NCBI GenBank assembly: GCA_030737875.1
Contig: CM060915.1
Coordinates: 906,200,677 to 906,264,676, forward strand
Length of the DNA stretch: 64,000 bases
Source of the DNA: Allium sativum
Lineage: Eukaryota; Streptophyta; Magnoliopsida; Asparagales; Amaryllidaceae
Direction of reading: 5' to 3'
Position numbers and translations under genes: made by a program. Below the pieces are notes generated by a model. That model was not told where the DNA came from. It made no database searches and saw only the letters and a program-made list of their open reading frames with translations. Shown piece by piece: positions 22,060 to 32,340 of the stretch. Each line of letters opens with the position of its first letter. Positions within the stretch are counted from its first letter, which is position 1.

Positions 22060-23779
22060 TAAAGGTTACCAGATTGGGTAAAGTTTTTGAAAAATTATTT
22101 TCAAAAAGGTTTTAAAAGGAAGTATTTTCAAAAGTAGAGCTTATTTTTGAAAAACATAATACCCAAAAGTCATATATCTATCTTTTGATTCTCTATTTGA
22201 ATCTTTGTTTCCTTCTTTCTCCGGGGCTCCCGGCTTTCTGGGAGGTAACCTCATCGGGCATGGTTCTGTAGGCTTGATAAGACTACGACACCGGTCAAAG
22301 GGCAAATAAGCGCCCGACTTCCATCTGTAGCCGCAGTAGTCTCACCTACGGCTAATTTTCTTTCGAGCTTTGTAGGATTTTCCATGCGATGGAGGCCACT
22401 TTCGAGGGACTTGTCAACATGTCACACACGGATAGTAAAGATGAGAATGAGGGAGTTTGGCTAAGGAGCACAACCCAAGTATGAGAAACTCATGGATATG
22501 GACTTGGTTCACAAAGGAGGCAAAAAGGAAACACAAAAGAGGGAAGAAAAGTCTGAAGATAAAGGAGGAGAAAAGTGATTTACTTATGGAAGCTTGACTC
22601 ATCTGAACAAGGATTGCCGGAAGAGGAAGGACACTTCACTAGGGACTGCCCGAAGAAACGGGGGCAAGGACAGAGGACATGACCTACTTCGGGAAGGCAG
22701 GCGAATGCTCTCATAGTTGGTGGATAGGATAGAAGTAGGAAAATTTCTGTGGAGAGTTTAGTTTCCTTATCTGATTATTGAGTTAGAACTCTTTCCGATT
22801 ATGGCATTCTGATTCTGTAGTCGAGTCTCTGCACTTTAATACTAGTCTTGTTTCTGATCTGGATATAGTCTCAAACACCATAGGGGTTACGACTCATTTG
22901 TTGGTGGTAGGTTGGGGTTTGAGGGTATTTGTGTTAGGCGTCAAGTCGATTGTAATGCATACATTCTGGGTTTTTGAGGGATATGTGGGATTTTTCCCAT
23001 GCTTAGTTTTCTAAGAATCATTCGATAATCTGATCTGTACTAGTAGTCTGTAAGCATCTGGATATTCCTGAAAAGGTTAAGATTTCCAGTTTTGACGTTG
23101 TCTAAAGAGGGTAATCCTCTGGGTGTCAATCTGATATTGGTTTCAATCTTCGGGCCTGATACTTAGGGGAATCATTCTCTCAACCAATGTATAATGGGAA
23201 CCAAGTTTTTGTTTTATCTGTACTCGCTTCCATCATTCGACTGTATCCTATCGATTGAATCTTTGAACTTTAGGTAGAAACTAATGGGTGTAAACATGTG
23301 TTTGAGACATGTTATGTTTGATGGTTGCAAGTGGATGCAAGTGGTTGCTAGTGGTTGCTCATGGATGCATATACACACATTGGGCACTAGATCAGCTCGA
23401 ATACACTCTCATACTGCATATGGATGTTAGAGCATTTTTAATTTCTATGGATGTAAAATGATTGACTCATCACATGGATGTTTCATATGAATGAATGGTT
23501 GTCACTTATATAAGAATGATAGGTATCAAATAAGAAAATTGCATGCATGTTGGACTCATGGCACTGACATAATTCGCATTAAGGAGGTCAACTGAATCGG
23601 TAGACTGCCTGATCTTCGCATTAGATAAGGAACATATACACACACTTTTGCATATGTTCATACAACATTAGAAGTTTTCTAAGGACAATGGATGCTTGTG
23701 GATGATGGTTGAGTAGATGGATGATTGGATGGTAGGACACATTCTTCTTAACTTGAAGATTTCGAGGATGAAATCCTTT
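22060..23779 (+). other. Short internal region of element A
   Basis: It contains a leader, the gag zinc-knuckle remnant (22576-22690) and about 1.1 kb that carries no reverse transcriptase, integrase or protease motif in any frame that I can see. Near 23330-23360 there are short repeats of GTGGTTGCAAGTGGATGC type. Confidence 0.7.
22576..22690 (+). pseudogene. gag zinc-knuckle remnant of element A
   Basis: One frame reads stop-FTYGSLTHLNKDCRKRK (22576 onward). It fits a CCHC knuckle (C-X2-C-X4-H-X4-C) whose first Cys became TGA and second Cys became Tyr. A few bases later another frame gives GHFTRDCPKKRGQGQR (from 22629), the back half of a second knuckle. The knuckle binds element RNA in the particle. 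The remainder of gag and all of pol are absent. Confidence 0.7.
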
Positions 23780-23792
23780 AAGTAGGGGAGAA
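23780..23792 (+). other. Polypurine tract of element A
   Basis: AAGTAGGGGAGAA directly precedes the 3' LTR, the place and composition expected for the plus-strand primer. Confidence 0.85.
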
Positions 23793-23993
23793 TGTAACAC
23801 CTCGAATTTTCGAACAATCTGATTAACTAAAATTTAAGAATACTTAATTTCAAATGTGGGAACTAAGGGAAACGGGTCATTCCATTGCGTTCGTCTCAGA
23901 ATTTTGCTTGAAATAGAGTCCGAGTTTGCGTACCGTATGAAGAAGATATGGACGAACGAAGTTTGGTGGCTAAATAGAAAAAAAAAGATTGCA

Positions 23994-24018
23994 CTGGCGC
24001 ACTTGGGAAGTGCGCCAG
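23994..24018. repeat. Perfect GC-rich palindrome in the 3' LTR of element A
   Basis: CTGGCGCACTT (23994-24004) and AAGTGCGCCAG (24008-24018) with a GGG loop, an 11 bp perfect stem. Confidence 0.9.
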
Positions 24019-24225
24019 TACAAATTTACATTGGCGGACTTCCTAAGTGTGCCAGGCCGAAAGAAAACCTGCACAGCCCTGGCTGGCCTGGTTGGGTTCT
24101 GGTCGAATTTCTGAGCTCTGTTGTGTCACTAGGGCTAACTTGTCACTTTCTGATTGGCTTCTCTTGAGATGGATGGCCTCGATTAACCCTAGCTTCATCG
24201 AGAGTTCTAATTAGTTTGAAAACCC

Positions 24226-24233
24226 TATATAAA
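24226..24233 (+). promoter_or_regulatory. TATA box of the element A 3' LTR
   Basis: CCCTATATAAAC, same context as at 18929. Confidence 0.6.
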
Positions 24234-25646
24234 CAGTCCCCTAGCCCCATTCTCTTTACACCATTCTTCTCTAACCTTATGCTGCACAATTTCATTCCTA
24301 TACTCTGCCTCCGTTCTTATTAAATAAAATAATGGCGTCGGTACTCTGCTGGAATCAAAACTTGGACTGATGCATCTTCTTCCAACCTGAATAGAATTAA
24401 AAGCTAAATCAAATCTCAAATCAAAGTTTAGAGCTACAACAATAATTAAAGAGGAATAATTCAGCATTTCTGCATCAACAACAGTTTATTATCCTTTCCT
24501 AAAACCACGAAAGGCAAGTACAGTTATTTTCCGATATAAACTTTAATTATAATTGTGACATGATTGTAAATCTGAATTTGAGGTTGTGTACGTTCTGTTC
24601 TGATATATTTTATTCTGTATCTCTTTCTTCTTTCTGTTCTATAGCCAGGCTACCACGAGCCTGCGCCACATCTCATAAGAGATTAACACACAAACGCTAA
24701 ACTTTGGGACAAATAATGAATGATGGCATAATTGGACATGGCTAATCTGTGACTGATGTTGTAAACTAGATTTAGATCTATGCATATTCTGTGAATTGGA
24801 AGAAGAGGAACCATTGTATGTTAACATGTGACTTGAGACTTTGGACATAACGCATATTTTGAATTAAGATCTGTTATAATTTAAAGTTCTAGATTGTTGG
24901 GTATATTTTTATATAACGATTCATGACTTGAGATAAAAAGAGAATATGACTTAGGTATGAAGATCTATATTTAGATTTGATAACTGTTAAATGTGAATAA
25001 CACCTAAGTGGGAGATTTTTTGAATATATGACATGCATTGAAATCGATGGCTATATTTGGTATAATTTATATGTTAATCTTTTGTACTAGGCAAGTTTAA
25101 CTAAAATTGGGACATGTGTTATATGGTAAATTATGACCATAATCTGTGCCATGTAAATTCAATGCAAACGTGGGGTATATGATCATATTGTGAATCATGA
25201 CAATTATTTAGGCATGCAAACTTAGGCCAAGGTTATAATTAGGCAAGATGTGTCAATAAAACTTTAAGGAATGATTAAATCTGTTATATTGCCTAATCTG
25301 CTAGTTCTGTTATATTGCCTAAACTGCTAATTAGATTGAATTGCCTAATCTGCTAATTATGTTAAATTGCCTTATCTGCTAGATCTGCTAAATCGCCGAA
25401 TCTGCAAGATCTGTTATCTGTTTAATCTGTTGAATGGCGTAATATGTTGGAACTGAAATGCTGCAATTTGAAGTATGTAAATCTGTAGGCTTGATTTAAA
25501 ATTTAGCAAAACTTTTTAATAGAACCTCGAATAATCTGCTGTAACTTGTACAGAAGTTAATTTGTTAAATTAGCATGATTAGTCTGATATTAGCATAGTC
25601 TGTGAATGAATGCATTGGCTAAACATGAAACATGGCTAACTCGAGG

Positions 25647-25720
25647 TTAGAATGAGTTTGCGGCGTAATCCTGCCCGGAACCGCCCGGCACATCCATTGG
25701 CCGCAAACAATAGGTTCTAA
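25647..25720 (+). repeat. Large hairpin module 1, element A 3' LTR
   Basis: TTAGAA (25647-25652) with TTCTAA (25715-25720); GTTTGCGGC (25656-25664) with GCCGCAAAC (25700-25708). Loop substitutions relative to the 5' LTR leave the stems untouched. Confidence 0.88.
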
Positions 25721-25757
25721 TGTGAGAAGTTAGTTGTAACGTGCTTGAAACCCGAGG

Positions 25758-25830
25758 TTAGACTCAGTTTGCGGCAGAAATCTGCCCGGAACCAACCGGC
25801 CTAACAAGTGGCCGCAAACTGCCAGTCTAA
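25758..25830 (+). repeat. Large hairpin module 2, element A 3' LTR
   Basis: TTAGACT (25758-25764) with AGTCTAA (25824-25830); GTTTGCGGC (25767-25775) with GCCGCAAAC (25811-25819). Here both stems are one or two base pairs longer than in the 5' LTR copy. Confidence 0.88.
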
Positions 25831-27342
25831 TGTGAGAGGTTTGCGCGTTAATTTTTAATCAATACAAATATGAGATAAATATGATGTCTAAAACGTGTTG
25901 GGTGGATAGGGTTAAACCAATTGGACTAATGAATTTAACAAACCCGTTTCGTAAATCTGTAGGCCCAATTACAAAGTTAGAAAAATCTGTAAATCTGTTA
26001 AATCCGTATATCTGATCCGTTAGTCTGAAAACTTGTCTGATCTGTGAACTAGTTGATCTGAACTCTGTATGTCTGAACTTGTAAACAAGTTAATCTGAAA
26101 TCTGTTAGTCTGGGGACACAAGGTTAGGAGGGAAATTACTTGTGTCATCTGTTGTTTGGGACCCATATTAGTCAGTAACCCTTTCTGGTATCAAAACTTT
26201 GACCAACAGTAGGTAGGGTCCGGGCACGCTTACTGAACTAATTATAAGCGGTTCATTCTGAAAATGGCGAGGGGTGTTGATGGTGCGTTCCAACTGGGTC
26301 ATGTGCGTGCATGGATCCCAGTCTGCCTCTGAGGATGTAAGACGCCGTGACATTTGCAAATAGGTCTGTGCCAATTGGTTGTCACTTTAGGGAGTGATAC
26401 ACCCTACTTTGGGGCCGACACAGGGTATTTATGTATTAGGGAGCCGATCGCTTGGGGTAGGGTTTTAGGGTACACTTAGTTTTGTCTGTTTCTGTTGGTA
26501 CCGTCTGTTTCTGTTGGGTGGTAACACATGTCTGTTTCTGCGTGGTACCGTCTGTTCGGGTGGTAAAGGCCCATTTACTAGTGTACACCTAATTCTACAT
26601 TCTGTTTCCGTAGGGATTAATCTGTTTCTGTACCTTCTGTTCGGGTGGTAAAGGCCCATTATTAGCATTATTTTCTGTCTGTTTCTGTTGGGGTGGTAAA
26701 GGCCCATTACTAGCATTCTCTTCTGTGGAAATTATTCTGTTCCCGTTTCTGTTTCAGTTTAGACATTGGGTGACACCTAATCCTGTTATACTAGTATTAG
26801 TGTAGAGAAAAGAAAAATAATATTATTCTGTTTCTTCTGTTTAACCTAAGTACATCTGCTGCTCCTGTTACTGTTATCTCTTATCCAACTTATTTTCATG
26901 TCATAATTATTATTATCTGTTCATATGTTGAAAGTCACTGGACTTGCCAGACTTTATGTCTGACCTTGCTTGTTTTCGACCCTTTTCTTCCGTTTCCCCC
27001 TAGGTTTTCCAAGGATAGAACACTTTAGCTAGATCCAGATTTCTTCTGCTTGAAGTACTTAGAGTGCTTAAAGCATGGCTTGACTCCTTATGGTAGCTTC
27101 TGTGGGGATTATGATTTTAAAGTTTTGTACTCTGACGATTTTCTGAACAAGACTGATATTTATGTACTTGAGTTTTTGGTAAAGATGTAACCAAACTGAT
27201 TTCTGTTTTCCGCTGTAATAAAGTTATAATTTCTCAAGTATTGTTAATCTGTCTTGAAATTTTCTGTTCTGTTTACTAAAATGCTCCACAAAAGTTAAGG
27301 CATTCCCTTTGTGAGTGTCCTTCACGGAGGTGGGGTGTTACA

Positions 27343-28420
27343 GGGAAGCTGGTACAAGGCATAATCCTTTCACTTGTGCTATTATAAACGCTAAATGGCC
27401 TCGATGATTTAATATGCCATAAGTCGATGTATACTCAAGAAAATATGATCTGCGATAATTCCTCAACCAATATGACAGGCATATGGATTCATCTTGTGCC
27501 AGTAACATAGTGAATGCAAGTTCTTTCCAATGTTCCTTGAAGACGCAGCTATACTATGGTTCTCTTGACTTCAGTAGCGGACCGTGTCTTCCTTTGATTA
27601 GATGATAAGGGAATTGGTGGTGTAATTTTGTATGCATACTACCTAAAGACATTATGTCCATCTCTAGAATCTTATAAAGGGCTGGAGAATCGCTCAAAAG
27701 CATTTTGTAATGGTTCAATAATGCTGAGGCATAGGCTGACAATCCAGACCAAAGTGTCGTTCTATTTCAACTTGTTAAAGGCATTCATCCTGAGTCCGAA
27801 TTTAGGAATTGGATCGATCGAAAGCCTCTAAAAAAATTGGAGTGATTCTATGAGAAGGCCAATCAACACCTATGTCAAGAAAAAATTTCGTAGAAATAGG
27901 TCCAATAATTGTTTTCCTCATCACCAGCAATAAGTTAAGGCCTAGAGATATGTTTCATAAAAGCAAGCCGTAAAGAGTTCCAGTAGGGCCATTCCTAATG
28001 CCTAGAATAAACATGCTCAAAGCGCTAATAATGGAATTACTCATGAGAAAAAGAAAGACTCCAAGAATCAATTGAGGATCTAATCATACGACAACTACAC
28101 TCCATTCAACTATTCCCTTAAAAGCATTTATCTTGAGATCTGCAACACTTTCTAGTATAAAAGGTAAAATCATATAAAATCGATGGAAAAAGGAAAAGAA
28201 TATGGCAGTATATGGTCGTGATACTAAATTTCCATCACTTAAGGAAGCAATCAAAAAAATCATCCTCTAGAGAGAACTTAAGTAGTACAAGAAAGTTCCT
28301 CCAAATTAAGTTCAAGAGCCTTTTATTGCTCCTTAAGAACGATGACCAAGAGGGCCTTAGTCATTGACTAGATCTTTAGGAATCACTTCTTAGCCTGGGG
28401 GACATGCAACGGTAATAAGT
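27343..28420 (+). pseudogene. Element B gag, capsid-like (Retrotrans_gag) domain
   Basis: Plus-strand frames read, in order, NPFTCAIINAKWPR, FNMP-stop-VDVYS, QYDRHMD, then after a frameshift FPMFLEDAAILWFS and RTVSSFD. They continue with AGESLKSIL, WFNNAEA, then VVLFQLVKGIHPESEFRNW and KKLE-stop-FYEKANQHL. This is the order of the plant Retrotrans_gag domain (F..M...G, FP..L..AA..WF..L, SF.EL, FN). Stops and at least two frameshifts make it dead. It continues the gag N-terminus at 17158-17884, element A having inserted between them. No CCHC knuckle or pol motif was found after it. Confidence 0.75.
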
Positions 28421-29099
28421 GGCTCATACATGGAACACCACATTGTTTACTTCATTTTATTTAAATTTAAACTCAACATAAATTTTGTTGCGTATTTTAT
28501 TTCAATCAATCGCTTTGTTGCATACCTTAATTATTTTCACATGTCGTTTGAGTTCTTGACATGACCGACTTAGACAAGACTTGGTGTGAAATGTGCAGAT
28601 AACAATATTAACCTTCGTGATCCATCCATGGGCCACTGGAGTACTACTGCAATGGGTTTCATACCAAGTTATTAAACAACATCGACCTTCAACATGTGTC
28701 TTATCCGTCGAACTTAGGATGATTGGAGCACTTTTCGTAACCTTAATCTCAAGTATACCTATAACATGAAGTCGACGCAGGGCTACCCTCTTTTATTCTC
28801 CGATGACTCAATAGGAAGCTAAATTGCTTCTTTGCGGCCATTCATCATCCTCTCAAAAGCCGAAGAGAGAGTAGATATATTTTCCACCTCATGTTTTATG
28901 CTTTCCGCGAGAGTTGTGCATTTAGGAATTGGCGATAGAAAAGTTCCAGTGTTTAAGTCGAGATTCTTAGGGTTGTACCCTAGTTCCTGTGTTTAAGTCA
29001 AGATTCTTAGGGTCGTACCCTAGATCAGCAATGGTCGGTTAAAAGGGGCCACTTGTTTCTACAAGGCCGAACAAATAAGGTCTGAGAATACTCGCTTGA
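28421..29099. other. Unassigned internal sequence of element B
   Basis: No reverse transcriptase, RNase H or integrase motif is visible in this stretch or anywhere else in element B. A 16-base phrase, GTTTAAGTC(A/G)AGATTC, is duplicated at about 28953 and 28993 together with TTAGGGT(T/C)GTACCCTAG. Confidence 0.45.
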
Positions 29100-29997
29100 T
29101 TCGAACTAAGCTAGTTGCCATGATTGATTTTCCTTTTCTCGGAGACCTTGCAGCCGCTACTTCTTCCTCTGCTTCCTTTTTCAACTAGCTCCGCCCTTCT
29201 TCCATAATCCAGGGCTCATCCCCTTTCAAGTACTCGATCACCAATGCCTCCTCTTAACTTCTTTAACATCCATTACAGCAGTCTCATCTTCCAAGAACTT
29301 CTCTCATGTCAGAGTAGAAGTCTTTTTATAATAACCTATCCATGAAAGATCGCAACAGCAGATGGCCTTGGCCTAGAGTCTCAGGAGTCTAATTTCTCTT
29401 TGTTCCAACTATGGACCTCATGAGCTTGAGCTCTAAGTTCATCAAGCTGGGCTTCTAAGCATCTTCTTACATCATCAGCCAACTAAAGCATGGCCTTATT
29501 CAATTCTTTTGTCACTTTCTTGGCTTCCAGTGACGCTCCTAACTTGACCCAATTAGCCTCTCTCTCTCTCTCGTTTTTGAGCTCCTCAATTTCCTTTTTC
29601 AGATGCTCAGACTTTTCAAGATCTCTCTTCATTCATTTATTCTCCTTTGAAAAAGACCTGCATTATTTTTCAACGGAAGTAAGTTTGAAGGAATGAGCCA
29701 TCAAGTCATCTTTGAATCTATCCTTTTCAACAGCTATTGCCTTATCCATATCGGTCACCTTTTTATTGGTCGCTTTAGCTGTCCTTTCAGTTCATCAATC
29801 TCAACTTCCGCTACTTTCATCTTGTCTTGATCTATTTCGGCCTCGAGCTTCATACCCATTATTTTTGCAATTTTCTTCTTTAGTAGATTAGATATCTTCT
29901 CAGCATAACTTATAGTAACCCCTGTATTAATTGTAAACATCTAATACCCAGTCAAATTTTTTTGTCGATATTCCTTAGGATTGGATGCATCACGGAA
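29100..29997 (-). pseudogene. Element B antisense gene, coiled-coil C-terminal part
   Basis: Minus-strand frames read NPKEYRQKNLTGY, then INTGVTISYAEKISNLLKKK and KLEAEIDQDKMKVAEVEIDE, continuing in other frames with KVTDMDKAIAVEKDRFKDDL and KKEIEELKNERER. This is a Lys/Glu/Leu heptad pattern typical of a long coiled coil. It lies downstream of gag on the opposite strand. Antisense genes of this kind are known in TAT-lineage Gypsy elements, and similar plant proteins join a Transposase_28-type domain to a coiled coil. The frame is broken by stops, and element C interrupts it at 29998. Confidence 0.6.
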
Positions 29998-30144
29998 TGT
30001 TGTGATTTGTGACATGAAATCACATATGTTGATGGAGACGAGGCGTGGATATGCTTGGCGATAGTGGAGATGGAGCAACGACAGAAAGAAGGCAAGGAGG
30101 AGCAGTTTTGTGCTATGTTTCAGCACAGACATTTGAGGGATCTT

Positions 30145-30203
30145 GGTCAGACGTCTGTGCCTACAGAGTTTTGAAACCCGAGAGCAGAGTTAGACGTCTG
30201 ACC
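30145..30203. repeat. Inverted repeat with CAGACGTCTG core, 5' LTR
   Basis: GGTCAGACGTCT (30145-30156) and AGACGTCTGACC (30192-30203) form a 12 bp stem, and each arm is itself palindromic around ACGT. A third half-copy, GGTCAGACGTTTG, follows at 30210. The 3' LTR copy has a 13 bp perfect stem (31565-31577 and 31611-31623). Confidence 0.85.
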
Positions 30204-30319
30204 AATCTGGGTCAGACGTTTGAGCGGGGTTTCCTGCGGTTTTGACTTGGTCTTTCTGTGACTTATTCTGCAAGTAATGAAGGGGAAAATTGGGTATTTG
30301 CCTAGGGCTTCTATTCTCC

Positions 30320-30326
30320 TATAAAA
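30320..30326 (+). promoter_or_regulatory. TATA box of the element C 5' LTR
   Basis: TCTCCTATAAAAC, about 320 bases from the LTR start; repeated at 31740 in the 3' LTR. Confidence 0.55.
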
Positions 30327-30735
30327 CATCATCTAGGGTTGGATTAAAAGTATGGGATTATGACCGAATATAGTGGCGGCTGCGTGCCTCTAGGGATTGG
30401 TGCCCTAGATGGGATTGGTGCCTCCAATTAATCTAAGTGTTAGCCGTCGTTCTTCATTGTTCTCCTTCTCTAACAAAAGTGTCAGTCATCTAGATATTCT
30501 TTCCCTTTCTCAATAAGGTTATTGATTCTTGTAGTTTGTTTATTGTTGGTTGTTGAACCAGTGAGTGTAAACAAAATTTCGTTCTGAGAATCAATAAAGA
30601 GGGTGGTTGGGTGGAATATTTTGTGTTTGCGCGTGTGATTTCATATCTGTGTTTGTTTCCATAGAAATCATCTTTAAGTAATTGGGTGAAGAAGATCCTG
30701 GTCGCTTCCGCAAAGGCACAGTTTTTCACAACAGT

Positions 30736-30747
30736 TGGTATCAGAGC
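30736..30747 (+). other. Primer binding site of element C (tRNA-iMet)
   Basis: TGGTATCAGAGC, a perfect match to the usual initiator tRNA site, two bases after the LTR end. Confidence 0.9.
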
Positions 30748-30878
30748 TAGATCATCGCAAAGCTTAAAGTGATTTTGGATTGGAAAAAATTGATTTTTGT
30801 GACGTTGGATATGACGACGCTGTTGGTGATGACTAGATGTGGATGAGGGAAGATGGAAGAAGACGAAGATGTTGGGAT

Positions 30879-31122
30879 TTTCACGTTGATGATGCTCGAG
30901 GGATCAGGAGTGATTGAGGAAGGAGCTCAGGTCAAGTGGTAGACGGGTGTCGATGTGGAAGGCGAGTGACGGTTGAAGAACCTTGTCCACAGCAAGGTGG
31001 AGAGGTTAATTTGATCACTGTTGATGTGTTCGATAGGGGCCTTCACGTTGATGATGCTCGAGGGATCCGGAGTGATCGAGGAAGGAGCTCAGATCAAGTG
31101 GTAGATAGGTGTCGTTGTGGAA
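30879..31122 (+). repeat. Internal direct duplication in element C
   Basis: A block of about 90 bases beginning TTCACGTTGATGATGCTCG (30879 to about 30965) recurs at about 31031-31122. Shared words are GATGCTCGAGGGATC, GGAAGGAGCTCAG and CAAGTGGTAGA. No long frame runs through both copies with known motifs. Confidence 0.75.
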
Positions 31123-31408
31123 TTGCAAGCAGTTTTAGACTGTTGGTTTACGCACGGTGCAACTCAGGTGGTAGATGCATCTTTTGCAGGCGGTGGGTTG
31201 TGTTTGTAATTGAGGTGTGGTCATAGTCCTTTCAAATCGAATGGGTGTGATTGTTGCCCTGAAATCAATTGAGTCCCTTTACTCGGAACAGGTAGGGTGT
31301 ATCTCGATGCCTGGAAATCGAGGTTGGTTTTAATTGAGAGAAGATGTCGTTGAAAGAGCTAGATGACTTGTGTGTTGGAAATTCGTTTGATGTGATGCGA
31401 TTTATATT

Positions 31409-31417
31409 AAGGTGGAG
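31409..31417 (+). other. Polypurine tract of element C
   Basis: AAGGTGGAG precedes the 3' LTR. One T interrupts it, as is common in Copia-like elements. Confidence 0.6.
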
Positions 31418-32154
31418 TGTTGTGATTTGTGACATGAAATCACATATGTTGATGGAGACGAGGTGTGAATGTTCTTGGCGATAGTGGAGATGGAGCAGCG
31501 GCAGAAAGAAGGCAAGGAGGAGCAGTTTTGTGCTATGTTTCAGCACAAATGTCTGAGGGATCTTGGTCAGACGTCTGTGCCTACAGGGTTTTGAAACCCG
31601 AGAGCAGAGACAGACGTCTGACCAATCTGGATCAGACATCTGAGCGGGGTTTCCTGCGGTTTTGACTTGGTCTTTCTGTGACTTATTCTGCGAGTAATGA
31701 AGGGGAAAATTGGGTATTTGCCTAGGGCTTCTATTCTCCTATAAAAGCAGCATCTAGGGTTGGATTAAAAGTATGAGATTATGACCGAATAGAGTGGCGG
31801 CTGCGTGCCTCTAGGGCTTGGTGCCCTAGAGAGGATTGGTGCCTCCAATTAATCCAAGGGTTAGCCGTCGTTCTTCATTGTTCTCCTTCTCCAACAAAAG
31901 TGTCAGTCATCTAGATATTCTTTCCCTTTCTCAATAAGGTTATTGATTCTTGTAGTTTGTTTATTGTTGGTTGTTGAACTAGTGAGTGTAAACAAAATTT
32001 CGTTTTGAGAATCAATAAAGAGGGTGGTTGGGTGGAATATTTTGTGTTTGCACGTGTGATTTCATATCTGTGTTTGTTTCTATAGAAATCATCTTTAAGT
32101 AATTAGGTGAAGAAGATCCTGGTCGCTTCCGCAAAGGCGCAGTTTTTCACAACA
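31418..32154 (+). repeat. Element C 3' LTR
   Basis: Same ends and order as the 5' LTR, with TATA box 31740-31746 and inverted repeat 31565-31623. The frames at 30045-30245 and 31465-31665 are the same stretch in the two LTRs and have no protein similarity I recognise. Confidence 0.9.
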
Positions 32155-32340
32155 CAGAATTGACACTATTTCATCAAAATGTAATCTAAGGAATGATGAC
32201 TTGATATTTTCCTTCTATTCCGGGGAGGATAGAGTCAATTCAGGCTCAAGCTCCTTCTCTACTTATTTTTTTCAAATTTATTTCTCTCACCATGTTAGCC
32301 TTTTCACTATGGCAGCGCCTCCGCTTAGCTGATCTCGGCT
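32155..32340 (-). pseudogene. Element B antisense gene, segment before element C
   Basis: On the minus strand this reads EKELEPELTLSSPE, then ENIKSSFLRLHFDEI, and then meets the element C duplication, after which DASNPKEYRQKN follows at 29990. A shift of frame is needed at the junction. Continuity of composition and position supports the same gene. Confidence 0.45.

Larger units (their letters stand above)
18475..27342 (+). mobile_element. Element A: LTR retrotransposon with long LTRs and no pol
   Basis: A complete insertion with a perfect 5 bp duplication (GGGAA at 18470-18474 and 27343-27347), two LTRs of 3571 and 3550 bases, a primer binding site (22048) and a polypurine tract (23780). 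The internal region is only 1747 bases and has no protease, reverse transcriptase or integrase, only gag zinc-knuckle scraps. LTR type and ends suggest a Tekay/Del-like Gypsy relative. It is thus a non-autonomous large retrotransposon derivative, or an internally deleted copy. It inserted into the gag gene of element B. By eye the LTRs differ by about 1% in the middle and more near their start. Confidence 0.92.
23793..27342 (+). repeat. Element A 3' LTR
   Basis: Starts TGTAACACCTCG and ends GGGGTGTTACA. It repeats the features of the 5' LTR in order: palindrome 23994-24018, TATA box 24226-24233, tandem repeat about 25273-25440, hairpin modules 25647-25720 and 25758-25830, GGTGGTAAAGGCCCA repeats, AATAAAG near 27217. 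Differences from the 5' LTR are scattered substitutions and small indels. Confidence 0.92.
29998..30733 (+). repeat. Element C 5' LTR
   Basis: TGTTGTGATTTGTGACATG start, TTTTTCACAACA end. It holds CAGACGTCTG palindromes at about 30145-30220 and a TATA box at 30320. Confidence 0.9.
29998..32154 (+). mobile_element. Element C: small non-autonomous LTR retrotransposon
   Basis: Two LTRs of 736 and 737 bases (TGTTGTGATTTG start, TCACAACA end) flank 684 internal bases. The target duplication is CGGAA (29993-29997) and CAGAA (32155-32159), one base different. A primer site and a polypurine tract are present, and no pol or gag frame is. LTR size and TGTTG...CAACA ends suggest a Copia relative. By eye the LTRs differ at roughly 30-40 sites, mostly in the first half. 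It lies in the antisense coiled-coil gene of element B. Confidence 0.9.
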
